Source of the DNA: Firmicutes bacterium UBA5201
GTDB lineage: Bacteria; Bacillota; Clostridia; Peptostreptococcales; Acidaminobacteraceae
DNA length: 64,000 nt
Assembly: GCA_002412775.1 (NCBI GenBank)
Contig: DHVT01000022.1
Span: forward strand, 1-64,000
Direction of reading: 5' to 3'
Shown: one piece after another, positions 7,370-16,076 of the stretch
Layout: each line of letters begins with the position of its first letter
Position numbering within the stretch: position 1 is the stretch's first letter
Made by a program: the position numbers and the translations under genes
Notes under the pieces: model-generated
The model's input: only the letters and a program-made list of their open reading frames with translations
Database searches by the model: none
Told to the model about the DNA's origin: nothing

Positions 7370-8137
7370 ATGAAAAATTTGATTTTAATTCTCCTGCTCA
7401 CCATCTTGATGATGGGATGCGAGGCATCAGGGGATCGAGACACTATAGAAATTACAGTCTCCGCTGCGGCAAGTCTGAAAGACCCACTGGCTGAAATTGT
7501 AGAGACCTATGAACAGGAAAACCTGGACGTGAAAATCACCTTGAATATGGCCGGTTCCGGAACACTCGCTATGCAAATCGAAAATGGCGCCGAAGTCGAC
7601 TTGTTCATTTCGGCAGCCGATAGCTGGATGAATGGTCTGAATGAAAAGGGGCTGATTGTCTCAGAGACGGTGGTGCCGCTCTTAAGCACGCGTATGGTCA
7701 TAGTCGTTCCCGAGACCTCAAAGTATAATGAAAATGATATCACGACGTTGTTTGAAGATAGAACCGCCAAAATAGTGATCGGTGAACCCTCAAGTGTCCC
7801 CGCCGGCAAATACGCCATGGAATGGGTCGAATCTATGGGCATGACCCAAACAGTAAACAAGCAACTGGTGTATGGAAAAGATGCGAAAGAAGTACTTTCA
7901 TGGGTTGAAACCGGCAATGCCGACGCGGGAATCGTATACTTTACCGATGCCATAGCATCCAAAAAAGTGAGAGTCGTAAGAACTTCCACTTTAGGGGATC
8001 ATACAGAAGTGAATTATCCCGCCGCAGTCGTCAAATCATCGAAGCATATTGATGAAGCAATAGCATTCCTGAACTATATGATCGATTCTGAAGTGTTTGA
8101 AACACACGGGTTCACGAAAATAAAGCGAGAGGAATGA
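7370..8137 (+). CDS. modA: Molybdate ABC transporter substrate-binding lipoprotein
   Basis: This 255-aa protein has an N-terminal lipoprotein signal ending in LMMGC (lipidated Cys17), followed by a ModA fold: AASLKDPLAEI near the N-terminus and the FNMAGSGTL-like oxyanion loop (here NMAGSGTLAMQIENGAEVD) and a central SVPAGKYA element. It captures molybdate or tungstate outside the membrane for ModBC. ATG 7370 has aaggggg at 7355-7361; in-frame starts upstream fall within thpR. It overlaps modB by four bases. Specificity for molybdate against tungstate cannot be settled by eye. Confidence 0.93.
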   Translation: MKNLILILLLTILMMGCEASGDRDTIEITVSAAASLKDPLAEIVETYEQENLDVKITLNMAGSGTLAMQIENGAEVDLFISAADSWMNGLNEKGLIVSETVVPLLSTRMVIVVPETSKYNENDITTLFEDRTAKIVIGEPSSVPAGKYAMEWVESMGMTQTVNKQLVYGKDAKEVLSWVETGNADAGIVYFTDAIASKKVRVVRTSTLGDHTEVNYPAAVVKSSKHIDEAIAFLNYMIDSEVFETHGFTKIKREE

Positions 8138-8799
8138 TGGATATGGATTTATCGCCTTTATGGATTTCACTAAAAGTCGCACTGTTTTCCACAATAATCA
8201 CCTTCACGCTTGGAATTCTGTCCGCATGGTTCATGACGAACTATCGGGGGAAAGGTGCGGCGCTGATCGATGGTCTGATGACCTTGCCCATGGTATTGCC
8301 TCCGACTTTGGTGGGATTCATTCTGCTCTGGATCATAGGGGTGAATGGGCCGATTGGCAAATTGCTTGGACTATGGGATATAAAAATCGTATTCACATGG
8401 TTCGCTGCAGTATTGGCTTCAGTCGTTGTATCCTTTCCACTCATGTACAGAACGAGCAGAGGCGCATTTGATCAAATCAATATGGATTTGATCCATGCCG
8501 CAAGAACACTCGGATCAACTGAAAAAGAGGTTTTTTTGAGAATTGTCGTACCGCTTGCATGGCCAGGAATCGCCGCTGCCACCGCGCTCGCTTTCTCGAG
8601 GGCACTCGGAGAATTTGGTGCGACACTTATGGTTGCGGGAAGTATTCCAGGCAAGACGGAAACGATTCCCATCGCCATTTATTTTGCCACACAAGGCGGC
8701 GATTATAAACGCGCGGCTGTTTGGGTGATCATCGTATTTGCCATTTCACTTGTATCCATGATGTTCATCAACAGGTATCAAAATAGAACAGTCAAATGA
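8134..8799 (+). CDS. modB: Molybdate ABC transporter permease
   Basis: A 221-aa membrane protein with about five transmembrane helices and the ABC permease EAA loop (AARTLGSTEKEVFLRIVVPLA, with EFGATLMVAG following). It forms the ion path with ModA and ModC. The ATG at 8134 overlaps the modA stop (ATGA), showing translational coupling; a second ATG at 8137 is in frame. Confidence 0.94.
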   Translation: MMDMDLSPLWISLKVALFSTIITFTLGILSAWFMTNYRGKGAALIDGLMTLPMVLPPTLVGFILLWIIGVNGPIGKLLGLWDIKIVFTWFAAVLASVVVSFPLMYRTSRGAFDQINMDLIHAARTLGSTEKEVFLRIVVPLAWPGIAAATALAFSRALGEFGATLMVAGSIPGKTETIPIAIYFATQGGDYKRAAVWVIIVFAISLVSMMFINRYQNRTVK

Positions 8800-8815
8800 C
8801 TAAGAGGTGAGAAGG

Positions 8816-9874
8816 ATGTCCATATCAGTGAGTGTCAAAAAGAAACTGGAAACATTTGAACTCGATGTCCATTTTTCCAGTCATGAGAAAATCGTCGGAT
8901 TGCTTGGCGCGTCAGGTGCAGGGAAAAGCATGCTCCTAAAGACAATCGCCGGACTTTTCGAACCCGAGAGCGGCAAAATTGTCGTGGATGACGTTGTGTA
9001 TTTCGATTCAAGTTCGGGCATTTCTTTGCAGCCAAGACAAAGAAAGGCTGGTGTGGTATTCCAGCACTATGCCCTATTCCCTCATATGACAGTAGCGGAA
9101 AACATCGCATTTTCACTTGACCCCAAAAAATCAAAAGAGAGCATGGATAAAGTGGATCGGCTGATTCACGATTTCCATCTCGAAGCCCTAAAAGACCACA
9201 GACCTTCCAAGCTTTCCGGGGGACAGCAACAAAGGGTGGCACTCGCCAGAGCGCTGGCTATGGAACCCAAGGTGCTCCTTTTGGATGAGCCGTTTTCCGC
9301 TCTCGACATACATCTCAAAGCACAATTGATCAAAGAAATGAAAAATGCACTCTCGGATTACTCAGGGCATGTGGTCTATGTGACGCACAACATGGATGAA
9401 GCCTTTCAGTTGTGTGGCCATGTGGTGGTGCTCGACAAGGGACAGATGATTTCAAGTGGCCTCAAGGAAGAGATTTTTCTAAAACCCTGCAACATGCAAA
9501 CCGCCAGAATCATTGGTATGAAGAATCTCGCCCCTGCAAAACTGGTGGGGCCAAATCTGCTCATGGTCCCTGAATGGGGGATCATGCTTCAGTACAGTGA
9601 AGATGTGATTGCCACAGAAGGCTTTGTAGGCATTCATGCTTACCACATCAAATTGAACGAAAATTGCATATCGGAAAATATGTTTGAATGCACCATTGTG
9701 GATCTGGTCATCAACCCCAATTACCACACCTTTTACCTTAAATTTGCCGGTGAACCGGAAAGCATCGATGATTATCATATTCAGATGGATGTGCCGGCTG
9801 AGGACGCCCTGCAAATTGAAAACAAGAAAACCGTCAAAATATGTATTCCTGAGGAGTACATCTATTACAGCTGA
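8816..9874 (+). CDS. modC: Molybdate ABC transporter ATP-binding protein
   Basis: A 352-aa ATPase with Walker A GASGAGKS, Q-loop QHYALFPH, signature LSGGQQQR, Walker B LLLDEPFSALD and an H-loop VTHNMDEA. The roughly 120 residues after the ATPase occupy the place of the MOP/TOBE molybdate-binding domain but are divergent. ATG 8816 is favoured over the GTG at 8807 because the gaggtga site is at 8804-8810. It follows modB by 16 bases. It powers the ModAB transporter. Confidence 0.93.
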   Translation: MSISVSVKKKLETFELDVHFSSHEKIVGLLGASGAGKSMLLKTIAGLFEPESGKIVVDDVVYFDSSSGISLQPRQRKAGVVFQHYALFPHMTVAENIAFSLDPKKSKESMDKVDRLIHDFHLEALKDHRPSKLSGGQQQRVALARALAMEPKVLLLDEPFSALDIHLKAQLIKEMKNALSDYSGHVVYVTHNMDEAFQLCGHVVVLDKGQMISSGLKEEIFLKPCNMQTARIIGMKNLAPAKLVGPNLLMVPEWGIMLQYSEDVIATEGFVGIHAYHIKLNENCISENMFECTIVDLVINPNYHTFYLKFAGEPESIDDYHIQMDVPAEDALQIENKKTVKICIPEEYIYYS

Positions 9875-9888
9875 TTAGGAGGCCAGAT

Positions 9889-10611
9889 ATGTCTTATAAA
9901 ATCCTAGATTTGAAATTTGAACAAAACGGTGTGCGACTCACCATCAATCCTGTAGTGATTTATGATGAAAACGAGATGGTCCTGGTAGACTGCGGTCATC
10001 CGGATGCGCTGCCAAAACTGGAAACGCTTCTGAAAAAAGAAGGTCTTGATATGGCAAATCTCACAAAGGTCATCATCACCCACCATGATCACGATCACAT
10101 GGGTGCGCTCGCATCCATTGTACGCAAATATCCAAACGTGAAAGTGATGGCATCGCACATTGATTCGCCTCATATCGAAGGGAAGTCGAAATCACTTCGG
10201 CTTGTTCAGGCGGAGGCGATATATGATGCTCTCCCCGAAGAACAAAAGGAAGGGGCGAAGCAGTTCCAAAACTACCTTGAGAGCATCGAACCCACAAAAG
10301 TGGATATCAGACTCAAAGACGGAGACCGATTCGATTGCTGCGGAGGTTATGAAATCATATCGACACCCGGACACATGCCGGGTCACATCTCAGTCTATCT
10401 GATGGACAGCAAGACCTTGATTGCGGGTGACGCACTAGTGGTACAAAAGGGTGAACTGGAGATCGCAAATCCCCAGTATTCGCTGGACATAAAAGGCACA
10501 AAGACAACCGCCAAAAAACTTGCATATATGGCAATTGACAGAGTGATTTGTTATCATGGCGGGCTTTATGAGGGTGACGTCAAGAAGGCACTCACCAAAA
10601 TGAGCCGATAG
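9889..10611 (+). CDS. Metallo-beta-lactamase-fold hydrolase
   Basis: A 240-aa cytoplasmic MBL-fold protein. The metal-binding motif reads THHDHDHMG, which aligns as HxDxDH: the usual second His is Asp, a variant known in some MBL branches. Further ligands are His in PGHMPGHIS and Asp in IAGDALV, with a C-terminal CYHGG. The fold often hydrolyses thioesters, lactones or phosphoesters, and no specific substrate can be given. The start ATG has aggagg at 9877-9882, 15 bases after modC, so it belongs to the same operon. Confidence 0.87.
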   Translation: MSYKILDLKFEQNGVRLTINPVVIYDENEMVLVDCGHPDALPKLETLLKKEGLDMANLTKVIITHHDHDHMGALASIVRKYPNVKVMASHIDSPHIEGKSKSLRLVQAEAIYDALPEEQKEGAKQFQNYLESIEPTKVDIRLKDGDRFDCCGGYEIISTPGHMPGHISVYLMDSKTLIAGDALVVQKGELEIANPQYSLDIKGTKTTAKKLAYMAIDRVICYHGGLYEGDVKKALTKMSR

Positions 10612-10621
10612 GAGGTGCGCT

Positions 10622-11311
10622 TTGGCGACTTTGATATGGGATTTCGATGAAACATTGGCTTATAGGGATGGCAAATGGACCAGGTCAATGTATGAAATAT
10701 TGGTGAGAAACGGTTATGAGCATTTATCTGAAGATGAGGTCAGACCCTATTTTAAATCAGGTCTGCCTTGGCATCGGAGCAATGAGGCACACATGGACTA
10801 TTTTGTTGATGAGGATTGGTGGACCCACATCACTGAAGTCATCAGACTGAAACTCACCCAACTCGGTTTTGATGAGCATCAGTCAAGGCGCCTATCTGGT
10901 CAGTTCAGAGCGGAATATCTGGATCTTTCAAAGTGGCATCTGTATGAAGATACACTGGAGGCTTTGGAGTTTTCAGTGAGCGAAGGCCATGTGAATATCA
11001 TCCTGTCCAACCACGTTCCAGAACTGAAAGACATAGTGCGAAACTTGGGGATCGACAAATATTTTCAAGCGATCATCACCTCGGCCGATGTAGGATATGA
11101 CAAACCACATCCAGCAATTTATGAAGAAGCGCTTGGACATGTGGAAAAAGGTTCGCGGGTCTATATGATCGGTGACAGTTACAAAGCCGATGTCCTGGGC
11201 GCCATGGCTATGGGGATCGACGCCATTTGGGTGAGGCAGGAGAACCTGACCGATTTCGTTAGACATTGTGAAGGTTTAAACGGGATTTGGCAATTCGTCG
11301 ATAAGCGATAG
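10622..11311 (+). CDS. HAD-superfamily hydrolase
   Basis: A 229-aa haloacid-dehalogenase-type phosphatase. The nucleophile motif is DFDET (Asp8, Asp10), motif II is the Ser-Asn in IILSNH, motif III the Lys in YDKPHP, and motif IV GDSYKAD. An alpha-helical cap lies between motifs I and II. The start is TTG 10622, with aggaggtgc at 10610-10618 overlapping the stop of the MBL gene. It is the last gene of the operon from 5744. Substrate unknown, probably a small phosphorylated metabolite. Confidence 0.88.
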   Translation: MATLIWDFDETLAYRDGKWTRSMYEILVRNGYEHLSEDEVRPYFKSGLPWHRSNEAHMDYFVDEDWWTHITEVIRLKLTQLGFDEHQSRRLSGQFRAEYLDLSKWHLYEDTLEALEFSVSEGHVNIILSNHVPELKDIVRNLGIDKYFQAIITSADVGYDKPHPAIYEEALGHVEKGSRVYMIGDSYKADVLGAMAMGIDAIWVRQENLTDFVRHCEGLNGIWQFVDKR

Positions 11312-11440
11312 AAAAAACTTGAAACTTAAGTGGAATTGGCATAGACTATTGATATATATAGTGTAGTATAGACAACTCATGCAAAATAATTTTTATACTA
11401 ATTGTTGGACTTAAGAAGAACTTTACGTTGGTCTTTAAGT
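11312..11440. other. AT-rich intergenic region
   Basis: No ORF with a ribosome binding site. Short inverted repeats (tagtata at 11364-11370 and tatacta at 11394-11400) are present, but no confident promoter could be assigned. Confidence 0.4.
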
Positions 11441-11489
11441 AAAACAAACAAAATAACATGGAATTATTTTGTTTGTTTTGTTTTTTTTT
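11441..11489 (+). terminator. Terminator upstream of the DUF2294 gene
   Basis: aaaacaaacaaaataa (11441-11456) pairs with the segment 11463-11479 and is followed by about nine T. It ends 30 bases before the next start codon, so it ends the mod operon or a leader of the next gene. Confidence 0.65.
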
Positions 11490-11519
11490 GACACTTCATT
11501 TTTCGGGAGGCTTTGACGG

Positions 11520-11858
11520 ATGTACACGGAACAAGATAAAAGAGACTTTTTAAAAGCATTCACCAGGATCCTCAAAGAAATGAAGGGGAGAGGACCCAAC
11601 AATATTTTCATAAAATATCTATCCGGTGAGTTGCATGTCGTCATTCAAGGCATAGTGACCGATTATGAAAAGTATCTCGTAGATGGATTCGGTGATGAAG
11701 CCTATGAAACACTTACATATTATTATGAAAAAGACACTCAAAACATAGAAAAAAGATTTTTGGAATTATTGGAAGGCAAATACAGTTTTGAACTATATGA
11801 ACTCGAGATGGACTGGATTTCGGATGTTTTTGTTTACAAGTTCAAAATCAGCAGTTGA
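11520..11858 (+). CDS. DUF2294 (MpsC-like) domain protein
   Basis: A 112-aa soluble protein matching the DUF2294 pattern: an N-terminal helix, a GRGPNNIFIKY strand, then HVVIQGIVTDYEKYLV. The family includes MpsC, named for a membrane-potential-generating system, but its molecular role is not established. ATG 11520 has gggagg at 11504-11509. It precedes a PAS protein by 19 bases and a GGDEF/EAL protein, so it may be part of a signalling operon. Confidence 0.7.
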   Translation: MYTEQDKRDFLKAFTRILKEMKGRGPNNIFIKYLSGELHVVIQGIVTDYEKYLVDGFGDEAYETLTYYYEKDTQNIEKRFLELLEGKYSFELYELEMDWISDVFVYKFKISS

Positions 11859-11877
11859 TGATTGAAGGAGAATGCGT

Positions 11878-12843
11878 ATGAAATCACTAGAGTTTTCGGA
11901 TGCGTTACAAAGTGGACAACTGTCAGAGGAATTTCAATATTTGCTGGATAAAAACCCTTTGGGGATTTTGTTTTTGGATCGGAATTATGAGATTGCCTAT
12001 ACCAACGAGCAACTGGATGCCTATTTTTTAAATGATCTGGATTTGTCATCAAAGAAATTTGGGAACATGTTTCATTGTGAGTTTGTAGCAAACAGCGGTG
12101 AACTTTGTGGTTCCACCAAACAATGCGGGAATTGCAAAATGAGAAATTCTGCGGTGAAGTCAAAAGAGAATGGCATCACGATCAAAAATGTTAGAGTCAA
12201 ACGGTCTTTCAATGTTCGAAACACTCGAGCCACCAAGTGGCTGGATATGACGTTCGCACCTATGAGGATTGGTAAAAATGAATTCACATGGGTGAGTATT
12301 CTGGACCTTACTCAACTTATGCACGCCAAATATTCCAAAGATCATGACCTAAAGGAAACAGATGAGGATTTTGCGTTATCGAAAGATTTTTTCCATGAAA
12401 ATGTCATTAAAAGTCTAGCGGTGGAGTGTGATGTTGATACTGGGGTATATATGATAATGATGTCCATCAAAGAAGAACTTAGGATCGATCATCGATTCGG
12501 TTATATCTGGAAGGATGAAATCATCAACAATTACAAGGAACAGGTGGAAAATATACTTGGTGAGTCCGGACAATTCTGCAGATACAGTCAGGATAGGTTT
12601 TTGGTATATCTGCATTGTAAACATGAGAAAGATATACAAGAGTTCATTAAAAGACAATCCGAATATAAAAGTCTGCTCTTTCATCTGAAAAACATATTCG
12701 ATTTCAAAATCATGAAACTAAAAATCAATCCGGATCGCATCATGCAGCTGTCAGAAGAGAACAGACTTTATATCGAATATTTCAAAGCGATCACCAAACT
12801 GGAGCGGTCCAAAGAAAAAGAAATGATTGTAGAGGTGCTGTAA
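11878..12843 (+). CDS. PAS-domain protein with cysteine cluster
   Basis: This 321-aa protein has an N-terminal PAS fold (about 20-140: NPLGILFLDRNYEIAYTNEQ). It contains a cysteine cluster, CGSTKQCGNCKMR, of the type seen in PAS domains with CxxC..C insertions and possible metal or redox sensing. The C-terminal 180 residues have no recognised motif; a highly degenerate GGDEF-like domain is possible but not shown. ATG 11878 is preferred over 11872 because aaggag is at 11865-11870. It ends one base before the GGDEF/EAL gene, suggesting that the two proteins work together. Confidence 0.65.
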   Translation: MKSLEFSDALQSGQLSEEFQYLLDKNPLGILFLDRNYEIAYTNEQLDAYFLNDLDLSSKKFGNMFHCEFVANSGELCGSTKQCGNCKMRNSAVKSKENGITIKNVRVKRSFNVRNTRATKWLDMTFAPMRIGKNEFTWVSILDLTQLMHAKYSKDHDLKETDEDFALSKDFFHENVIKSLAVECDVDTGVYMIMMSIKEELRIDHRFGYIWKDEIINNYKEQVENILGESGQFCRYSQDRFLVYLHCKHEKDIQEFIKRQSEYKSLLFHLKNIFDFKIMKLKINPDRIMQLSEENRLYIEYFKAITKLERSKEKEMIVEVL

Positions 12844-12844
12844 G

Positions 12845-14881
12845 TTGAGAGATGACCATAATTTAAGGACGTTATTAACGAATTATCAATTTAAGGAAAC
12901 ACCGATCAAGAATAACCCGTGGCGCATTGTTCTGATTTATGGCATCGTAGGATGCCTTTGGATTCTTTTTTCAGACATGCTGTTGCTGTATATTTTCAAA
13001 AAACCCGATTTGGTCTTGAGCCTTCAAACCATAAAGGGTTGGTTTTACGTGTTTTCAACATCCCTGTTGCTCTATTTTCTAGTGAAGTTCGGGTACAGTG
13101 AAATCTTCAACCTTACAAAGGAACTTTACGAAAAAAATGAGGAGTTGGTCAGCTTCTCGGAAGAACTAATAGCAAAAGATGATGAATTGAATGAAAAGAT
13201 CATCAAATTAAACGAAACGATGAATCGTTTGGAAGACCAAAAACGGTTCAAAGATGAAATATTCAATACGACCAGCACAGTGGTCATGATTTGGAATCTG
13301 AACGGAGAACTCATTGAGACCAATAGTAGGTTTACCGAATTGTTCAAGTTCGAAAGTAGTGAGGCGATCGGTCACAAATGGGAAGAACTGTTGCTGGATG
13401 AGCAGGAAAGACACACTAAAAATGAAATCATTGAGAAGCTGGGATTGGACAAAAGACTCGAAAGGTATGAAAACCATATAGTCACCAAAGACGGTAAGAG
13501 ACTTTACATGCTTTGGAACAAGAAAAGGATCACCGATCCCAATTCAGGAGTTCCAATGGTCGTATCTTTCGGTGTCGATATCACCGAAGAAAAAATCAAG
13601 GAGGCCAGAATCATCGAACTCGCCTATAAAGACAGGTTGACAGGGCTCGGCAACCGTGTGATGTTCGAACAGGACGTGGAAAAGAGAATTGAAGACCAAA
13701 AAGAGTTCGTGCTTTATTATTTGGATTTTGACAACTTCAAGAATTTGAACGACATATACGGACATGAACTCGGCGATCTATTCCTAAAGGATTTTGCCCA
13801 TAAAGTCGCTTCCGAATTCTCTGACATGGACATGTACAGATGGTGTGGAGATGAGTTCCTGATGGTGGGTAAGCAGGTCGACCTGGACGCCATCAGATAT
13901 AGGATGTCTGAACTTATGACCATGACTTCCCAGAAATGGCCTATCGAGCATATGGATTATTATCCATCGATCAGCGTGGGCATCACAAAATATCCGAAAG
14001 ATGCGGAAAATCTCAGCGAACTTCTTATGAATGCGGATATGGCACTTCATAAAGCCAAAAGAAACGGAAAGGATACCTACGTCTTTTATGAGACTCAATT
14101 CAGAAGCGAAGTCGAACAAATCACTCAGGTGGAAACACGTATTCAAAACGCGATTGAAGAATCTCTATTTCATCTTCATTTCCAACCGATCTATCAACTG
14201 AACAATTTCGGAGTGATTGGTTTTGAGGTCTTGTTGAGGTTTGACACGGAACTTTTCAACATGTCTACTGGTGAACTGATCTCGATCGCAGAGCAGACCG
14301 GCCAAATATCCGCCATTGACCGATGGGTGGTCAACCGAAGTTTTGAGTATATCAAAAGTCATATGATGCATACGGACCATATCGTATCCATCAACTTGTC
14401 GTCGAAGTCGTTGTCATCCTCAACCATTGTCGAGTATATCAAAACGTTGCTTTATGAGACTGGCATCAATCCGGGAAGAATTGAAATCGAACTTACCGAA
14501 TATTCATTGATCAACAATTTCAAGAACACTCTAGCAATCATCAACTCCCTCAAGGCTTTGGGGATCAAAATCTCACTGGATGACTTTGGTACGCAGTATT
14601 CATCTCTAAATTACTTGAGCAAGATTCCATTTGACACGCTTAAAATAGACAAATCGTATATAGATCAAATAGTGAACAACACATCTGAAAGAATCATAGT
14701 CGAGCAAATCATCAGCCTCTCCAACAAGCTTGGCGTCCAAACCATAGCTGAAGGCGTTGAAAACAAAGAACAACTCAGCCTGTTGACCAAGATGGGTTGC
14801 CAGTACGCACAAGGGTATCATTTGGATCGACCGATGGCGGTGGAACATTTGACGCCATACGGAGTACACATTGGAGGCTGA
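12845..14881 (+). CDS. Membrane PAS-GGDEF-EAL protein
   Basis: A 678-aa c-di-GMP signalling protein. Two transmembrane helices (about 27-51 and 60-80) precede a coiled coil, a PAS domain (about 140-250), a GGDEF domain and an EAL domain. The GGDEF motif reads CGDEF and lacks the RxxD inhibitory site. The EAL domain keeps its key residues: EVLLRF, NLS, ELTEYSL, DDFG, LKIDKSYI, AEGVEN, and a final QGY. It is therefore likely a phosphodiesterase with a cyclase-like domain that may be weak or GTP-sensing. TTG 12845 has gaggtg at 12832-12837 and is one base after the PAS gene stop. Confidence 0.9.
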   Translation: MRDDHNLRTLLTNYQFKETPIKNNPWRIVLIYGIVGCLWILFSDMLLLYIFKKPDLVLSLQTIKGWFYVFSTSLLLYFLVKFGYSEIFNLTKELYEKNEELVSFSEELIAKDDELNEKIIKLNETMNRLEDQKRFKDEIFNTTSTVVMIWNLNGELIETNSRFTELFKFESSEAIGHKWEELLLDEQERHTKNEIIEKLGLDKRLERYENHIVTKDGKRLYMLWNKKRITDPNSGVPMVVSFGVDITEEKIKEARIIELAYKDRLTGLGNRVMFEQDVEKRIEDQKEFVLYYLDFDNFKNLNDIYGHELGDLFLKDFAHKVASEFSDMDMYRWCGDEFLMVGKQVDLDAIRYRMSELMTMTSQKWPIEHMDYYPSISVGITKYPKDAENLSELLMNADMALHKAKRNGKDTYVFYETQFRSEVEQITQVETRIQNAIEESLFHLHFQPIYQLNNFGVIGFEVLLRFDTELFNMSTGELISIAEQTGQISAIDRWVVNRSFEYIKSHMMHTDHIVSINLSSKSLSSSTIVEYIKTLLYETGINPGRIEIELTEYSLINNFKNTLAIINSLKALGIKISLDDFGTQYSSLNYLSKIPFDTLKIDKSYIDQIVNNTSERIIVEQIISLSNKLGVQTIAEGVENKEQLSLLTKMGCQYAQGYHLDRPMAVEHLTPYGVHIGG

Positions 14882-14885
14882 TAAA

Positions 14886-16049
14886 ATGAAGTATAGAATG
14901 AATCCTAAAAACAACGATGAACTCTCAATCTTGGGTTTTGGTTGCATGCGTTTTTCCAAAGATGAAAATGAAGTGGAAAAGCAAATCATCTATGCCATTG
15001 AAAATGGTGTCAACTATTTTGATACCGCATACGCATACCCGAACAGCGAAGTGATTTTAGGAAGGGTTCTGGCAAAAGGTTATCGTGACAAGGTAAAAAT
15101 CGCCACAAAATTGCCTCCCTATATGATCAAGAAATATGAGGATTTGGACAAGATTTTTTATGAGGAGTTGAGAAGACTTCAAACGGACCGAATCGATTAT
15201 TATTTTATGCACATGCTCACAGATATCAATATTTGGAGTCGTTTGGTCGATCTTGGAATAATCACTTGGATTGAGGAAAAAAAGCAAAAAGGTGAAATCA
15301 TAAATATTGGATTTTCCTATCATGGTGGAAGAGATGAGTTCATAAAACTCGTAGATTGCTTTGAATGGGAATTCTGCATGATTCAGTACAATTTTCTTGA
15401 TGAGAACAATCAGGCAGGAAAGAGTGGACTTAAATATGCATCTGACAAAGGTTTGCCAGTGATGGTCATGGAACCGCTCAGAGGGGGGAAACTTGTCACC
15501 GATCTGCCAGATGAAGTCTATAGGATTTGGGACAATGCCTATGTCAAGAGGAGTCCTGCCGAATGGGCATTTCGATGGATTTGGAATCATCCTGAAGTGA
15601 CCGTGGTACTTTCAGGGATGAATTCTCAGGAAATGGTGGAAGAAAACATTAGGGTTGCGGGCTCGTCTGAGCCGAACGCATTTACTGAAAAAGACCTAAT
15701 ATTGTTTGATGAGGTCAGAGGGATTTTGGATGAAAAGATCTTAGTACCTTGTACCGGATGCAATTATTGTATGCCATGTCCCTTTGGTGTGGACATTCCT
15801 ACCTGCTTCTCGACTTATAACGACAGAGAAATCGAAGGCAAGTTTTCTGCGATAGGAAAATATATCATGCAGACCAGCCTAAAAACGAAGGCGAGCAACG
15901 CATCGCTTTGCACTCAATGTGGTGCCTGTGAGGTACATTGTCCACAAAAGATCGCTATTAGGGCAGAGCTTAAGAATGTGACAAACAAAATGGAAGGCAT
16001 TTATTATAAACCTGCAAGATTCCTGATCAAGAAATTCATGAGGTTATAA
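14886..16049 (+). CDS. Aldo/keto reductase with C-terminal 4Fe-4S domain
   Basis: A 387-aa oxidoreductase. The N-terminal 280 residues are an aldo/keto reductase barrel with GFGCMRF, the catalytic FDTAYAYPNSE and HMLTD segments, and EPLRGG. The C-terminus has Cys motifs CTGCNYCMPCP and CTQCGACEVHCP for two iron-sulphur clusters. This type is common in anaerobic clostridia, but the substrate is unknown. ATG 14886 has ggagg at 14874-14878, inside the preceding gene's end. It is the fourth gene of the run from 11520, although its link to c-di-GMP signalling is unclear. Confidence 0.9.
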   Translation: MKYRMNPKNNDELSILGFGCMRFSKDENEVEKQIIYAIENGVNYFDTAYAYPNSEVILGRVLAKGYRDKVKIATKLPPYMIKKYEDLDKIFYEELRRLQTDRIDYYFMHMLTDINIWSRLVDLGIITWIEEKKQKGEIINIGFSYHGGRDEFIKLVDCFEWEFCMIQYNFLDENNQAGKSGLKYASDKGLPVMVMEPLRGGKLVTDLPDEVYRIWDNAYVKRSPAEWAFRWIWNHPEVTVVLSGMNSQEMVEENIRVAGSSEPNAFTEKDLILFDEVRGILDEKILVPCTGCNYCMPCPFGVDIPTCFSTYNDREIEGKFSAIGKYIMQTSLKTKASNASLCTQCGACEVHCPQKIAIRAELKNVTNKMEGIYYKPARFLIKKFMRL

Positions 16050-16076
16050 TAGAGCATTTATAATGGAGGGCAATTG

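Noticed and set aside
11364..11400. tagtata/tatacta repeat as an operator
   Set aside because: Short and AT-rich; expected by chance in this region.
15057..15590. 177-codon minus-strand ORF inside the aldo/keto reductase gene
   Set aside because: Antisense to a gene with full motif support; composition looks like a shadow frame.
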